Positions 45,349-54,482 of a stretch of DNA of 58,008 nucleotides are shown piece after piece (position 1 is the stretch's first letter; every line of letters starts with the position of its first letter). The translations under genes and the position numbers were made by a program. This DNA is from Rhodoferax sp. (GTDB lineage: Bacteria > Pseudomonadota > Gammaproteobacteria > Burkholderiales > Burkholderiaceae_C). Location of the stretch: the NCBI RefSeq assembly GCF_025356155.1, contig NZ_JANXUQ010000203.1, forward strand, positions 1 through 58,008. Reading direction: 5' to 3'. The notes beneath the pieces were generated by a model that worked only from the letters and a program-made list of their open reading frames with translations, was not told where the DNA came from and did no database searches.

Positions 45349-46599
45349 TCAAGCCTCGGCCGGGTTCAGCGGCTCACCGGTCGCTGTTGCGCCGGCTGTG
45401 CTGTGCCAGCCGCGCGCTAGGGAAACCACGCCCTGCTCCAGTGTCTTTTGGCTGAAATGCAGGGTTGCGACATTGGCAGCGCTGTCGTAAATGTGGATGC
45501 CGTCCTCACTCAGCAAGTAGACACCTATGTAGTACTCGCCTTTGAGCAAAGGGATTCGGGGGAATTCGATCGTCGCTGTACCCCGCCCGGGCGCATCTCG
45601 TGTCAACTCCAGCCCATCCGCTTGTGTGCTGCTGCTGGTAATGGTGCGGCCGTCCGTCGAATGCAAAGTCACCGCCACCACCGGTGACGGCAAAGCCGGG
45701 TCTGAGGCAAAGCCCACCGCGATAGCCAGGGTCTGTTGCGAGCTATGGATGTGCAGTGAAGTCCCCGCTACTCCGTCCGCCCGTGTCTGCACACCCAGAA
45801 TACGGGCTTGGCCCACCACCGACGGAACGTGGGCAGCGGGCTCTGCACTCTGCGGCGCAGCATCACGGTCCAGAAAATTCTGGTACCGCGCCACAACGGT
45901 CGAAGGGTCGCCGATCAGCCGGACGACACCCTTCTCCAGCCAGATTGCCCGCGTGCACAGAGCCTCAATCTGGTAGATCGAATGCGAACAAAACAGTATG
46001 GTCGCGCCTTTTTCCTTCAGGCGCATGATGCGGTCAAACGATTTGCGCGCAAAGGCACCATCGCCCACCGACAAGGCCTCGTCAATGACCAGAATGTCGG
46101 GGTCCACACTGGTTGCGATGGAAAACGCCAGCCGCACATACATGCCGCTGGAGTAAGTCTTGACCGGCTGGTGGATGAAGTCGGCAATGCCGGAAAACTC
46201 GACAATGGCGTCGTAACGCGAGTCGATCTCTGATTTGCTCAGGCCCAGGATGGAGGCATTGAGGTAAATGTTTTCCCGGCCAGTGAACTCGGGATTGAAG
46301 CCCGCACCCAGTTCCAGCAATGCGGCGATGCGTCCGTGTACGGTCACTTGGCCTGCGCTTGGCGACAGCGTCCCACAAATCAATTGCAGTAGCGTGGATT
46401 TGCCGGCGCCGTTACGACCCACCAGACCCAGCACTTCACCTTTTTTCAACTCAAAATTAACGTCGTGCAGCGCTGCAAACTCTTTGTAATACCGGCGCCG
46501 GCCACGCATCAGCATTTGCTTCAAGCGGTCGATGGGCCGGTCATACAACTGAAAGGCTTTACCCAGACTCTGGGCATGGATGGCTAGGCTAGAGGACAT
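45349..46599 (-). CDS. wzt: Polysaccharide ABC exporter ATPase Wzt with C-terminal carbohydrate-binding domain
   Basis: A 416-residue ATPase from ATG 46599. Walker A (VGRNGAGKSTLLQLI), signature YSSGMYVRLAFSIA and Walker B (ILVIDEALSVGDGAF) lie in the first ~235 residues. Residues ~260-416 form a beta-sandwich like the Wzt C-terminal domain (TSLHIHSSQQTLAIAVGF, EYYIGVYLLSEDGIHIYDS). In O9a-type systems this domain recognises the capped glycan terminus. Together with wzm it exports an undecaprenyl-linked polymer across the inner membrane. It overlaps wzm by 11 bases. Confidence 0.93.
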   Translation of the reverse strand: MSSSLAIHAQSLGKAFQLYDRPIDRLKQMLMRGRRRYYKEFAALHDVNFELKKGEVLGLVGRNGAGKSTLLQLICGTLSPSAGQVTVHGRIAALLELGAGFNPEFTGRENIYLNASILGLSKSEIDSRYDAIVEFSGIADFIHQPVKTYSSGMYVRLAFSIATSVDPDILVIDEALSVGDGAFARKSFDRIMRLKEKGATILFCSHSIYQIEALCTRAIWLEKGVVRLIGDPSTVVARYQNFLDRDAAPQSAEPAAHVPSVVGQARILGVQTRADGVAGTSLHIHSSQQTLAIAVGFASDPALPSPVVAVTLHSTDGRTITSSSTQADGLELTRDAPGRGTATIEFPRIPLLKGEYYIGVYLLSEDGIHIYDSAANVATLHFSQKTLEQGVVSLARGWHSTAGATATGEPLNPAEA

Positions 46600-47437
46600 C
46601 GGCAAAGCCTTTGCGCGTCAACTGGAAGAAAGTGCCGGCCGCCGCTGCGAACAAAGAGGCAACCGCAGCATAGATGCCCAGTGCAGCCCAGTCGGGCCAC
46701 TGGCCCAGCAGCAATACGGCACGCACCTGCTCAATGATCAGGGTCAAAGGGTTCAAGCCCATCCAGAATTGCAAATCTGCGTTGAGCGACTTCACTGAAT
46801 AGAAGACCGGTGACATGAACATGGTCAGGCTCACAACCATGCTCATCACCTGCCCCACATCGCGCACAAAAACACCAATGGCGGACAAGAACCAACCCAG
46901 GCCCAAGAGTACCGGCAAAAACGCCAAAAGTACCGCGGGTAAAGCGAACGCAGTGACGGGTAGGCCCTCGCGGGCGATCATCAGCACCAGTAGCAAGGTT
47001 GCACAGCTGATCAACAAATGGAACAGGCCCGACAGTACAGTAACCCAGGTCAGCAGCTCAATCGGGAAAATAATCTTTTTCACCAGATTCGACTGGTCGA
47101 CGATCAGGTTTGGCGACTTGCTGGCCACTTCGGCAAACAAATTGAACACGAGGAGCCCGGCAAAAACCTGCAATGCAAACTCCACCCCGCCCCCTGTGGC
47201 CGAACCCGGCCAGCTTTGCCGGAAGACGCCCACAAAAACGAACGAATAGACCCCAAGCATCAACAATGGGGTTAAAAAGGACCAGGTAAGCCCCAACAGC
47301 GAGCCGCGGTAACGGCCCAATACATCGCGTTTGGCAAACTGCCAAAGCAAGGAACGGTTGTGGAATGGAATATAGGAGCGTTGCAGGCGTGTCACACCCC
47401 ATAGTTTAACGGTGCAGCTCGCGGCGGCCCAATCCAT
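46589..47437 (-). CDS. wzm: Polysaccharide ABC exporter permease Wzm
   Basis: A 282-residue ABC-2-type permease with six hydrophobic segments. RDVLGRYRGSLLGLTWSFLTP is the family's hallmark N-terminal region, and GLNPLTLIIEQVRA the conserved C-terminal one. ATG 47437 is used; GTG 47395 is an alternative. It forms the membrane half of the exporter with Wzt. It is the first of this leftward set (wzm-wzt-GT4-PIG-L). Confidence 0.92.
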   Translation of the reverse strand: MDWAAASCTVKLWGVTRLQRSYIPFHNRSLLWQFAKRDVLGRYRGSLLGLTWSFLTPLLMLGVYSFVFVGVFRQSWPGSATGGGVEFALQVFAGLLVFNLFAEVASKSPNLIVDQSNLVKKIIFPIELLTWVTVLSGLFHLLISCATLLLVLMIAREGLPVTAFALPAVLLAFLPVLLGLGWFLSAIGVFVRDVGQVMSMVVSLTMFMSPVFYSVKSLNADLQFWMGLNPLTLIIEQVRAVLLLGQWPDWAALGIYAAVASLFAAAAGTFFQLTRKGFADVL

Positions 47438-47552
47438 ACGCGCTGCGGGTTAGGATAGGCAATCTACACCTGCCACCGCACTCCAAGTACAGTTGCGCCA
47501 TACCCTGCACCGCCACCGAGTCGCACTCCATTCCATCCATCAGGAGCATCCC

Positions 47553-48083
47553 ATGGTCAAAAAAATGCCTAAAGTCGATCTATCCAAACTCACCCAGGCC
47601 CAATTGAGTGGCTCGGTCAAAGACTCGGCCCAGCAAATCTGGCAGGCGGGGCTAGGCGCGTTTACCCGCGCGCAAGCCGAGGGATCCAAGGCCTTTGAGT
47701 CACTGGTCAAGGAAGGCGTCAGCATCCAGCGAAAGACCGCCGCGGCAGCCGAAGAGAAGATTTCGGAAGCCACCAGCAAGATGTCGCACATGGCCACTGA
47801 CATCACGTCCAAAGCCTCGGGTCAGTGGGACAAGCTGGAAAACATTTTTGAGGAACGGGTCGCCAAAGCGCTCAACAAGCTGGGCGTGCCATCGGCCAAA
47901 GACGTGAATGCGCTGATTGCGCGTATTGACGAGCTGAACAAGGCCGTGCAAAAACTGTCCACCAAGGCGACACCGGCCGCAGCCAAAGCCACACCACAAC
48001 CAGCCTCCGCCAAACCCAAAGCCAGCGCCGGCGCCAAGACGGCTCCAGCCAAGAAGACCAAGCCGGCAAAGGCGCAGGGCTGA
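47553..48083 (+). CDS. Phasin (PHA granule-associated protein, PhaI/PhaF type)
   Basis: A 176-residue protein. The N-terminal ~120 residues are an amphipathic helical phasin domain (VKDSAQQIWQAGLGAFTRA), and the C-terminal ~60 are Ala/Lys/Pro-rich (KKTKPAKAQG) like the DNA-binding tail of PhaF. It would coat PHA granules and may tie them to DNA. ATG 47553 has an aggag site. It starts a rightward set with the patatin-like and TetR genes. Confidence 0.9.
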   Translation: MVKKMPKVDLSKLTQAQLSGSVKDSAQQIWQAGLGAFTRAQAEGSKAFESLVKEGVSIQRKTAAAAEEKISEATSKMSHMATDITSKASGQWDKLENIFEERVAKALNKLGVPSAKDVNALIARIDELNKAVQKLSTKATPAAAKATPQPASAKPKASAGAKTAPAKKTKPAKAQG

Positions 48084-48131
48084 AAGCAGGCTTGAAAAAA
48101 GCGCAAGCACTTCCCCCTACACTTTCCATCT

Positions 48132-49379
48132 ATGAACGCCAAATCACCCACGCCACCCAAAATCGCGTTAGCGCTGTCTGGCGGCGGCCCCCTGGGCGCA
48201 ATCTACGAAGTCGGCGCCATGTGCGCACTGGAAGAATCGCTCAACGGCCTGGACTTCACCAAACTCGACCATTACGTCGGCGTGTCGGCCGGTGGTTTCA
48301 TCGTGGCGGCGCTGGCCAATGGCATGTCGCCGCGCGAGTTGTGCGCGTCCTTTATCGAGAACGACAGCGAACCTTCCGAGACCTTTGACCCTGCCTGGTT
48401 GCTAAAACCAGCCTATGGCGAATTCTTGCGCCGCAGCATCATGTTGCCGGGTCTGGTGTTGTCCGCGCTGTGGCAATTCACCGTGGGCGGCAAATCGCTG
48501 ATGAACGCGCTGGAGCGCCTAGGCCCGGGCCTGCCCACAGGGGTTTTCTCCAACCAGGCAGTAGATACGCAACTGGCCCGCCTGTTCACCCGCGAAGGCC
48601 GTACCAACGACTTCCGCCAGCTCAAGACCAAGCTCACGCTGGTCGCCACCAACCTGGACAGTGGCGAGGCCGCGCCCTTTGGTCGCCCCGGCTGGGACCA
48701 TGTGCCGATCTCGCAAGCGGTACAAGCCAGCTCTGCGCTGCCCGGCCTCTTTCCGCCCGTGGAGATTAACGACCAGTACTACGTGGACGGCGCGCTAAAG
48801 AAGACCATGCACGCATCGGTCGCGCTGGATGACGGTGTGGATCTGCTGATTTGCCTGAACCCGCTGGTGCCGTTCAACGCAACCGCGCCGCAAGTGGCCA
48901 AGGTCATGCAGCGCGGCATCCCGACGCACAAGCGCGAGATCCCACGCATCGTCGATGGTGGCCTGCCGGCGGTGTTGAGCCAGACCTTCCGCTCCATGAT
49001 CCATTCGCGCATGGAGTTGGGCATGAAGCACTACACCCACGCCTACCCGAATACCGACATCATCCTGTTCGAGCCCGACCACCGCGACCCCGAGCTGTAT
49101 CTGGCCAACACCTTCAGCTACGCGCAAAGGCGCCAACTGGCCGAACACGCCTACCAGCAGACCCGCCAGATGCTGCGCTCGCGCAAGACCGGGCTGTCCG
49201 CCAAGCTTGCGCGCCACGGCATCAGCCTGAACCACGCGGTGCTGGACGACCCCAAGCGCCACCTCTCCGCGCCACCCAAGGCGCCCACCCGCATCGGGCG
49301 GGCCATTGCCACACTGCAAGAGGTCATGGATGATCTGGGTGAAACCGTAGCGACGGCCTCCCGCCGAGCCGCCCACTGA
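48132..49379 (+). CDS. Patatin-like phospholipase family protein
   Basis: A 415-residue patatin-fold hydrolase. Oxyanion hole ALSGGGPLGA (~16-25), nucleophile Ser in GVSAGG (~54-59), and catalytic Asp in YVDGAL (~218). Substrates may be phospholipid or another ester. Proximity to phasin and other PHA genes makes a granule-linked role possible but unproven. It follows the phasin gene by 48 bp and precedes the TetR gene by 13 bp. Confidence 0.9.
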   Translation: MNAKSPTPPKIALALSGGGPLGAIYEVGAMCALEESLNGLDFTKLDHYVGVSAGGFIVAALANGMSPRELCASFIENDSEPSETFDPAWLLKPAYGEFLRRSIMLPGLVLSALWQFTVGGKSLMNALERLGPGLPTGVFSNQAVDTQLARLFTREGRTNDFRQLKTKLTLVATNLDSGEAAPFGRPGWDHVPISQAVQASSALPGLFPPVEINDQYYVDGALKKTMHASVALDDGVDLLICLNPLVPFNATAPQVAKVMQRGIPTHKREIPRIVDGGLPAVLSQTFRSMIHSRMELGMKHYTHAYPNTDIILFEPDHRDPELYLANTFSYAQRRQLAEHAYQQTRQMLRSRKTGLSAKLARHGISLNHAVLDDPKRHLSAPPKAPTRIGRAIATLQEVMDDLGETVATASRRAAH

Positions 49380-49392
49380 GTACCCGCCCACC

Positions 49393-50067
49393 ATGGTCAA
49401 GAAAGCTCCCCGCCGCACCGCAGAACGCATTCTGGAAGTCACGCTGGAGCTGTTCAACCGCTTTGGCGAACCCAATGTCTCCACCACGTTGATTTCGGCC
49501 GAGCTGGGCATCAGCCCGGGCAACCTGTACTACCACTACCCGGCCAAGGACGAGCTGATCAACTCGCTGTTTGACCGCTACGAAAAAGCGCTCAACGAAC
49601 TACTCAACGCCAGCGACAGCGTGCGCGATGTGGAAGACGCCTGGTTCTTCATGCACACGCTGTTCGAGCTGATTTGGCAGTACCGCTTTTTGTACCGCGA
49701 TCTGAACGACCTGCTGAGCAAGAACCGTCGGCTGGAGACGCATTTCCAGTGGGTGCTGAAGAACAAGACCCGCTCAGTGCGCGCCATGCTCGACAGCATG
49801 AACCGCTCCGGTGCCATGCACATCGACTCCCGCGAGATGGAACCCACAGCCACCAGCATGGTGGTCGTACTCACCTACTGGCTGAGCTTTGAGTATGTGA
49901 AAGATCCGCGCAATGCGCTGGAACCTGAAAGCGCCCAAGCCGCCCTGCTGCGCGGCGCCCACCATGTGCTAAATCTGCTGATTCCCTACATGGAAGCCGG
50001 CCAACGCACCCATTTATTGAAGCTTGTAGGTGCTTACACCACTGCCCCCGGCGCCCAAGCCGCATAA
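49393..50067 (+). CDS. TetR family transcriptional regulator
   Basis: A 224-residue regulator. N-terminal TetR helix-turn-helix (residues ~10-55; TAERILEVTLELFNRFG, then LISAELGISPGNLYYHYPAK) and a ligand-binding C-terminal half. It starts 13 bp after the patatin gene, so it may be co-transcribed and control the phasin/patatin set or the TPR gene downstream. No operator was identified. Confidence 0.93.
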   Translation: MVKKAPRRTAERILEVTLELFNRFGEPNVSTTLISAELGISPGNLYYHYPAKDELINSLFDRYEKALNELLNASDSVRDVEDAWFFMHTLFELIWQYRFLYRDLNDLLSKNRRLETHFQWVLKNKTRSVRAMLDSMNRSGAMHIDSREMEPTATSMVVVLTYWLSFEYVKDPRNALEPESAQAALLRGAHHVLNLLIPYMEAGQRTHLLKLVGAYTTAPGAQAA

Positions 50068-50149
50068 GATAGGAAGAACAAACACAATATAGTGTCCAAA
50101 GCGCATCCGATACAACGAGAAATGCGCCGACCTAAAGAGGAGACACGAC

Positions 50150-50923
50150 ATGGTCCCATGGACCGCCTTTAACCACTGCGAAAACTACCCATTTGACGCA
50201 GCCCGCGTCAAAAAACACTGGGGCCAGTTGCACGCCGGTGATCTGGAATCACTGCCAAAGGACGGCGCCGTACTGGCCGCCTGGGCGCTGTTCCACAGCG
50301 GAGAGTTCGAGAAAGCCGCCGAGGCGGGTCTGCAAGCAGGCCCAGCAGGCGCCAATGTGGCCAACAAGGCCACCAGCGTCTACGCCCACTACCTGGAACC
50401 CCGCGAGAAAAACCGCCAGCGCCTGTTTCTGCAGGTGGCCGACAGGGCTGCCGAGCTGGCCGCCGCGGAGCCTGACAACGCCAACGCCTTCTACTGGCAG
50501 GCCTATGCGCTGGGGCGTTATAGCCAGGGCATCAGCGTGGCCAAGGCCTTGGCGCAGGGCGTGGGCGGCAAGGTAAAGTCGGCACTGGAATCGGCCATTC
50601 GTCTGCAACCCAAGCATGCCGACGCCCACGTCGCACTGGCGGCCTTCCACGCCGAAGTCATCGACAAGGTCGGCACGTTAATCGCCAACATGACCTATGG
50701 TGCCAAGAAGGAAACCAGCCTGAATTTGTTCGCACAGGCGCTGAGCCTGAACCCCCACTCCGCCATCGCCAAGATCGAATACGCCAACGCCCTGGTGATT
50801 TTGGAGGGCGACAAACGCATGGCCGAGGCCACCCAGTGCTACGAGCAGGCTGCCTCCATGAAGGCTTTGGATGCAGCCCAACACCTTGATGTGGAAATGG
50901 CGCAAACCGAATTGGCGAGCTAG
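50150..50923 (+). CDS. TPR-repeat-like protein
   Basis: A 257-residue all-helical protein with tetratricopeptide-like units (AVLAAWALFHSGEFEKAAEAG near 40-60; ALSLNPHSAIAKIEYANALV near 200). No signal peptide. TPRs mediate protein contacts; the partner is unknown. It lies between the TetR and acyl-CoA-binding genes. The ATG follows an aggaga site. Confidence 0.8.
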   Translation: MVPWTAFNHCENYPFDAARVKKHWGQLHAGDLESLPKDGAVLAAWALFHSGEFEKAAEAGLQAGPAGANVANKATSVYAHYLEPREKNRQRLFLQVADRAAELAAAEPDNANAFYWQAYALGRYSQGISVAKALAQGVGGKVKSALESAIRLQPKHADAHVALAAFHAEVIDKVGTLIANMTYGAKKETSLNLFAQALSLNPHSAIAKIEYANALVILEGDKRMAEATQCYEQAASMKALDAAQHLDVEMAQTELAS

Positions 50924-50974
50924 TGGCTCGCTGTACTATTACTTCGTAACAACCAACCTAACCGGAGCAAACCC

Positions 50975-51229
50975 ATGGCCGATCTGAAAAAACAATTCGA
51001 AACCGCTATCGCCAATTCCAAGAACCTGAGCGAGCGCCCTGACAACACCACCATGCTGAAAATCTACGCGCTGTACAAACAGGCCAGCGTGGGCGACAAC
51101 ACTGAGAAGAAGCCCGGCTTTGTCGACATGGTGGGCCGCGCCAAGTGGGACGCGTGGAATGGGGTCAAGGGCGTCAGCAATAAAGACGCGATGCAGCAAT
51201 ACGTGGACTTGATCGAGTCCTTGAGTTAA
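50975..51229 (+). CDS. Acyl-CoA-binding protein
   Basis: An 84-residue four-helix protein, the usual ACBP length. The family core KIYALYKQASVGDNTEKKPG, then KWDAWNGVKG, is intact. It binds medium/long-chain acyl-CoA esters in the cytosol. ACBPs are common in eukaryotes and less so in bacteria; here it sits among PHA genes. The ATG at 50975 has an ggagc site. Confidence 0.94.
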   Translation: MADLKKQFETAIANSKNLSERPDNTTMLKIYALYKQASVGDNTEKKPGFVDMVGRAKWDAWNGVKGVSNKDAMQQYVDLIESLS

Positions 51230-51282
51230 ATTGGGCTGTAGCCCTCGTCCACGCTGAGCTAGCAGCTATCAAAACAGGAGCG
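51228..51282 (-). repeat. Dispersed ~57-bp repeat, copy D, in an intergenic spacer
   Basis: On the minus strand: cgctcctgttttgatagc, 17 bases, cgagggct, then acagcccaattt. It starts at the ACBP stop and fills the spacer up to the PHA granule-region gene. Spacing equals the other four copies. Confidence 0.8.
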
Positions 51283-51284
51283 CC

Positions 51285-51611
51285 TCAGGGCTTTTTGGCC
51301 TTAGCCGTTTTGGCCCCGGCCTTGGGGGCCAGCAGATCGTCTAGGTTTTTGACAATCTCGGCTTCTATCTTGCCCTTGAATGCACCCAGCAAGAAGCCGA
51401 GCTTGGCGTCCAGATCAAAGTGGTCCGTTGTCACCACCAACACGCCGTTGACACCGGAGCGCGTGAAGTGCAAGCGGTCTTCCTTGGCTCCCTCCTCATA
51501 GCTGCATTCCATGCCGAAATCGCTTTCCACCTGTTCCGCCCAGGTACGCGCGATCTTGCGTGCGGCCGCCAGGGTCAGGGAATGTTCCCGTCGAATGTGA
51601 AGATTTGCCAA
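51285..51611 (-). CDS. PHA granule-region family protein
   Basis: A 108-residue protein of the polyhydroxyalkanoic acid system (PHA_gran_rgn) family. Conserved segments: IRREHSLTLAAARKIARTWAEQ, then CSYEEGAKEDRLHFTRSGVNG. The function is not established beyond association with PHA loci. It is convergent with the ACBP gene across the repeat copy. Confidence 0.88.
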   Translation of the reverse strand: MANLHIRREHSLTLAAARKIARTWAEQVESDFGMECSYEEGAKEDRLHFTRSGVNGVLVVTTDHFDLDAKLGFLLGAFKGKIEAEIVKNLDDLLAPKAGAKTAKAKKP

Positions 51612-51713
51612 GTCAGTGCTCCTGAATACAGTGTGTTGTACGGGGTTGGTCCATACTCAGGCACATCATAGAAGCACCCGGGCCTATCAACCCCCATTTA
51701 TCCGCTAAATGCC

Positions 51714-52040
51714 ATGCTATACAAATTCAAATCCAAAGTCACCGGTGATCTCATCATGCTGGAGCCCAACGGGCGCCAGGTTCTGCAACTGATCGGCAAG
51801 GGCGACGCCGCGAAGGGCATTCTGCAGCCAGCGGAAATGCCTGCCGCCATTGCAGCCCTGGAGCGCGCAGTATCAGCAGACGAATCTGCACAACAGCAGC
51901 GCAAGCAAGAGGCCGAGGCCGCTGGTGAGAAGGCAGGGCCGCGCGCCGACACCGTGTCCCTGCGCCAACGCGCCGTCCCTTTCATCGACATGCTCAAACG
52001 TTGCCAGCAGGCCGACAAAGAGATCGTCTGGGGCGTATGA
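51714..52040 (+). CDS. DUF1840 domain protein
   Basis: A 108-residue small protein of the DUF1840 family. MLYKFKSKVTGDLIMLEPN and VPFIDMLKRCQQADKEIVWGV are the conserved ends. Widespread in betaproteobacteria; function unknown. It converges with the Bug receptor gene; the stops are 4 bp apart. Confidence 0.88.
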   Translation: MLYKFKSKVTGDLIMLEPNGRQVLQLIGKGDAAKGILQPAEMPAAIAALERAVSADESAQQQRKQEAEAAGEKAGPRADTVSLRQRAVPFIDMLKRCQQADKEIVWGV

Positions 52041-52044
52041 CCGA

Positions 52045-53019
52045 TTAGTCGGCGTACACCCCGGCGGCCTTGATCACGGGGCTCCACTTGGCAATTTCGG
52101 CCTGCACAAACAGCTTGTGCTCGGCGGGCTCCACGCGCTTGTCCGTCACCACGACGGCGCCCAGGCCTTCCTGCTTTTTGACGAAATCTGCGTCCTTCAG
52201 CGCCAGTTTCAGCGCTGCATTGATCTTGGCCTGCACATCGGTCGGCGTTCCTTTGGGAGCATACAACCCCTGCCACACCGTCACGTCAAAACCCTTGAGC
52301 CCCATATCTTGCAAGGTGGGCAGATCCCGCAGGGCGGGTGTGGTCAGGGGCTTGCTGGTGGTAACGGCGTAGCCAATGACTTTTTTGCCCTCGATCTGCG
52401 ACGACGTATTGGTTGTCTGGTCGCACAACAAATCAATTTGTCCGCCCATCAGGTCCGTCATGGCGGGCGCCGTGCCCTTGTAGGGCACCGTCGTCATATC
52501 AACCTGCAGCGCGTTCTGGAACAACAGGCCACACAGGTGCGAGGCAGACCCCACTCCGGCGTTGCCCAGGTTCATCTTGCCCTTGTTCTGGCCTATCCAG
52601 GTGAGCAGCTCCTTGTAGGTCTTGGCGGGCATCGTCGGGCGGCCGATCAGCGTCATCGGCACGTCGCTGACCATGCCCAAATACTCAAAGTCGCTCTCCA
52701 CCTTGAACGGGATATTGCGCACCAGCGTGGGCATGGTCGCCATGCCAATGTGGTGGAACAGCAGGGTGTAGCCGTCCGCGGCAGCCTTGGCCACCTTGTT
52801 GGCGCCAATAGACCCACCGGCGCCCGCCGCGTTGTCCACCAGCACCGTGGCGCCACCCAGGGGTTTGCGCAGCGCCTCGGCCAGATCGCGCGCCGATTTG
52901 TCCGTGGGGCCGCCTGCGGCGAAGGGCACAACGATGGTGATGGGGCGGCTGGGGTAAGACTGCGCATGGGCAGCCCACGCAAAACCGGCAGCAGCGACAA
53001 CGACGAGTAATTTTTTCAT
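52045..53019 (-). CDS. Bug-type (tripartite tricarboxylate transporter) substrate receptor
   Basis: A 324-residue periplasmic solute-binding protein. Signal peptide KLLVVVAAAGFAWAAHA, cleavage before QSYPSRP. Family motifs: ITIVVPFAAGGPTDKSAR and LGNAGVGSASHL. Bug proteins bind organic acids; the ligand is unknown. Many Bug genes lack neighbouring TctB/TctA genes, as here. It may belong with the CoA ligase and ABC transporter that follow, as another acid uptake route. Confidence 0.92.
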   Translation of the reverse strand: MKKLLVVVAAAGFAWAAHAQSYPSRPITIVVPFAAGGPTDKSARDLAEALRKPLGGATVLVDNAAGAGGSIGANKVAKAAADGYTLLFHHIGMATMPTLVRNIPFKVESDFEYLGMVSDVPMTLIGRPTMPAKTYKELLTWIGQNKGKMNLGNAGVGSASHLCGLLFQNALQVDMTTVPYKGTAPAMTDLMGGQIDLLCDQTTNTSSQIEGKKVIGYAVTTSKPLTTPALRDLPTLQDMGLKGFDVTVWQGLYAPKGTPTDVQAKINAALKLALKDADFVKKQEGLGAVVVTDKRVEPAEHKLFVQAEIAKWSPVIKAAGVYAD

Positions 53020-53086
53020 GGCGCGTTCTGGTTATGGTGCCACCAGCTTAGCCATGGTGGCAAAAATTGCCACGGTGTAAACACCA

Positions 53087-53117
53087 GCAGCGACCCGCAC
53101 AGCGGTGGAGCGTGGGG
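53087..53117 (-). repeat. Copy of the cccccacgctc repeat after the CoA ligase gene
   Basis: Read on the minus strand ccccacgctccaccgctg, then tgcgggtcgctgc, it starts right after the ligase stop codon (53118) and nearly matches the copy after pilT. Confidence 0.6.
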
Positions 53118-54389
53118 CTACTTGTAGCTGCGCGCGTCCTCAATGATCTTGCCATCGTTGGGCAGGCTTCCGAGGGGCACGATATCCACCTGGCCACGCA
53201 GCTTGGTCACCTCGCGGATCGCATCGCTGATGCGGGCCGCCAGGCCCTCCACGCTGCCATCCACTTCTACCTTGAGCGTCATGGCGTCGTTGGCCATCTC
53301 TCCGCTGACCACGAGGCGTGCGCGCGCTACCTCGGCAAAGCGCTTAACCACGTCGTTGACCTGCTTGGGATGCACAAACATGCCGCGCACCTTGGTGGTC
53401 TGGTCGGCGCGCCCCATCCAACCCTTGATCCGGGTGTTGGTGCGCCCACTGGGGCAGGTGCCGGGCAGCATGGCGGACAGATCGCCGGTGCCGAAGCGTA
53501 TCAGCGGGTAGGTGGGGTTCAGCGTGGTGACGACCAGTTCACCCACCTCGCCCTCAAGCACCGGGTCGCCGGTGCCGGGGCGCACGATCTCGACGATCAC
53601 GCCTTCGTCCAGCACCAGGCCTTCGCGCGCCGCCGTCTCGTACGCAATCAGGCCCAGGTCGGCTGTCGCATAACACTGGTAGGCATCAATCCCACGCGCC
53701 AGGAACCAGTCGCGCAGGCTGGGCGGAAAGGCCTCGCCGCCAAACATGGCCTTCTTCAGGCTGGGCAGGGTTACGCCCATCTCGGCAGCCTTTTCCACAA
53801 TGATCTTCAGGAAGCTGGGTGTGCCGATATAGCCTGCCGGCTGCAAATCCCGCATGGCCTGCACCTGCTGCTCAGTCTGGCCGGTGCCGCCAGGGAACAC
53901 GGTGCAGCCCAGCGCATGGGCGCCGGTTTCCATCATGGCGCCAGCGGGTACAAAGTGGTAGCTGAAGCTGTTGTGGATCAGTTCACCCGGCCTGAAACCC
54001 GCCGCGTAAATGGCGCGCGCCATGCGCCAGTAGTCGCGCACCGTGCCTTCGGGTTCGTACATGGGTCCGGGGCTGGCATAGACCCGTGTCATCCCCGCGC
54101 CATAGCCCAGCGTGCTGAAGCCGCCAAACACATCGCCCTGCGCCACGGCACCTGCCGCGCGTTCGCGGGCGGCCAGTTGGCGTTCCTGCAACTCGTGTTT
54201 GCGCGTCACCGGCAACTGGGCCAGCGCTGCGCGGTCCACTACAGCGGCCGTGTCCACATGCTGCAGCAGGTCGGCAAAGGCGAGTGATGCGCGTTTGGCA
54301 TGGGCCAACTGGCCGGGCAGCGCGGCCATCAAAGCAGCCTCGCGCTGCGCGGGGGGGCGGGTTTCTAAAGCGTCATACGCTGAACTCAT
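53118..54389 (-). CDS. PaaK-like phenylacetate-CoA ligase family enzyme
   Basis: A 423-residue AMP-forming acyl/aryl-CoA ligase. STLGYGAGMTRVYAS replaces the classical P-loop, with TPSFLKIIVEKAAEMG and YATADLGLIAYE in the middle, and the C-terminal RADQTTKVRGMFVHPKQVND. It activates an aromatic or other organic acid. It lies with livF/K/M-type ABC genes, which in such clusters import the acid it activates; the substrate cannot be read. Possibly phenylacetate, benzoate or a related compound. Confidence 0.9.
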   Translation of the reverse strand: MSSAYDALETRPPAQREAALMAALPGQLAHAKRASLAFADLLQHVDTAAVVDRAALAQLPVTRKHELQERQLAARERAAGAVAQGDVFGGFSTLGYGAGMTRVYASPGPMYEPEGTVRDYWRMARAIYAAGFRPGELIHNSFSYHFVPAGAMMETGAHALGCTVFPGGTGQTEQQVQAMRDLQPAGYIGTPSFLKIIVEKAAEMGVTLPSLKKAMFGGEAFPPSLRDWFLARGIDAYQCYATADLGLIAYETAAREGLVLDEGVIVEIVRPGTGDPVLEGEVGELVVTTLNPTYPLIRFGTGDLSAMLPGTCPSGRTNTRIKGWMGRADQTTKVRGMFVHPKQVNDVVKRFAEVARARLVVSGEMANDAMTLKVEVDGSVEGLAARISDAIREVTKLRGQVDIVPLGSLPNDGKIIEDARSYK

Positions 54390-54414
54390 ACAGGTCTCCC
54401 TGGGCCAAAGGCGT

Positions 54415-54471
54415 TGCTATACATAACGTAGCGAGCAACGCAGGTTTCACGAGGGCTACAACCCTATTTGT
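54415..54471 (+). repeat. Dispersed ~57-bp repeat, copy E, between ligase and livF
   Basis: Begins tgctatacataacgtagc, then 17 bases, cgagggct, then acaaccctatttg. An inner inverted repeat gcgttgct/agcaacgc (54411-54441) is present. Intergenic. Spacing equals the other copies. Confidence 0.8.
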
Positions 54472-54482
54472 CATATGGAAAC

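Noticed and set aside
51850-53010. A 386-residue rightward open frame opposite the Bug receptor
   Set aside because: Antisense shadow; the minus-strand gene has a signal peptide and family motifs, this one has none.
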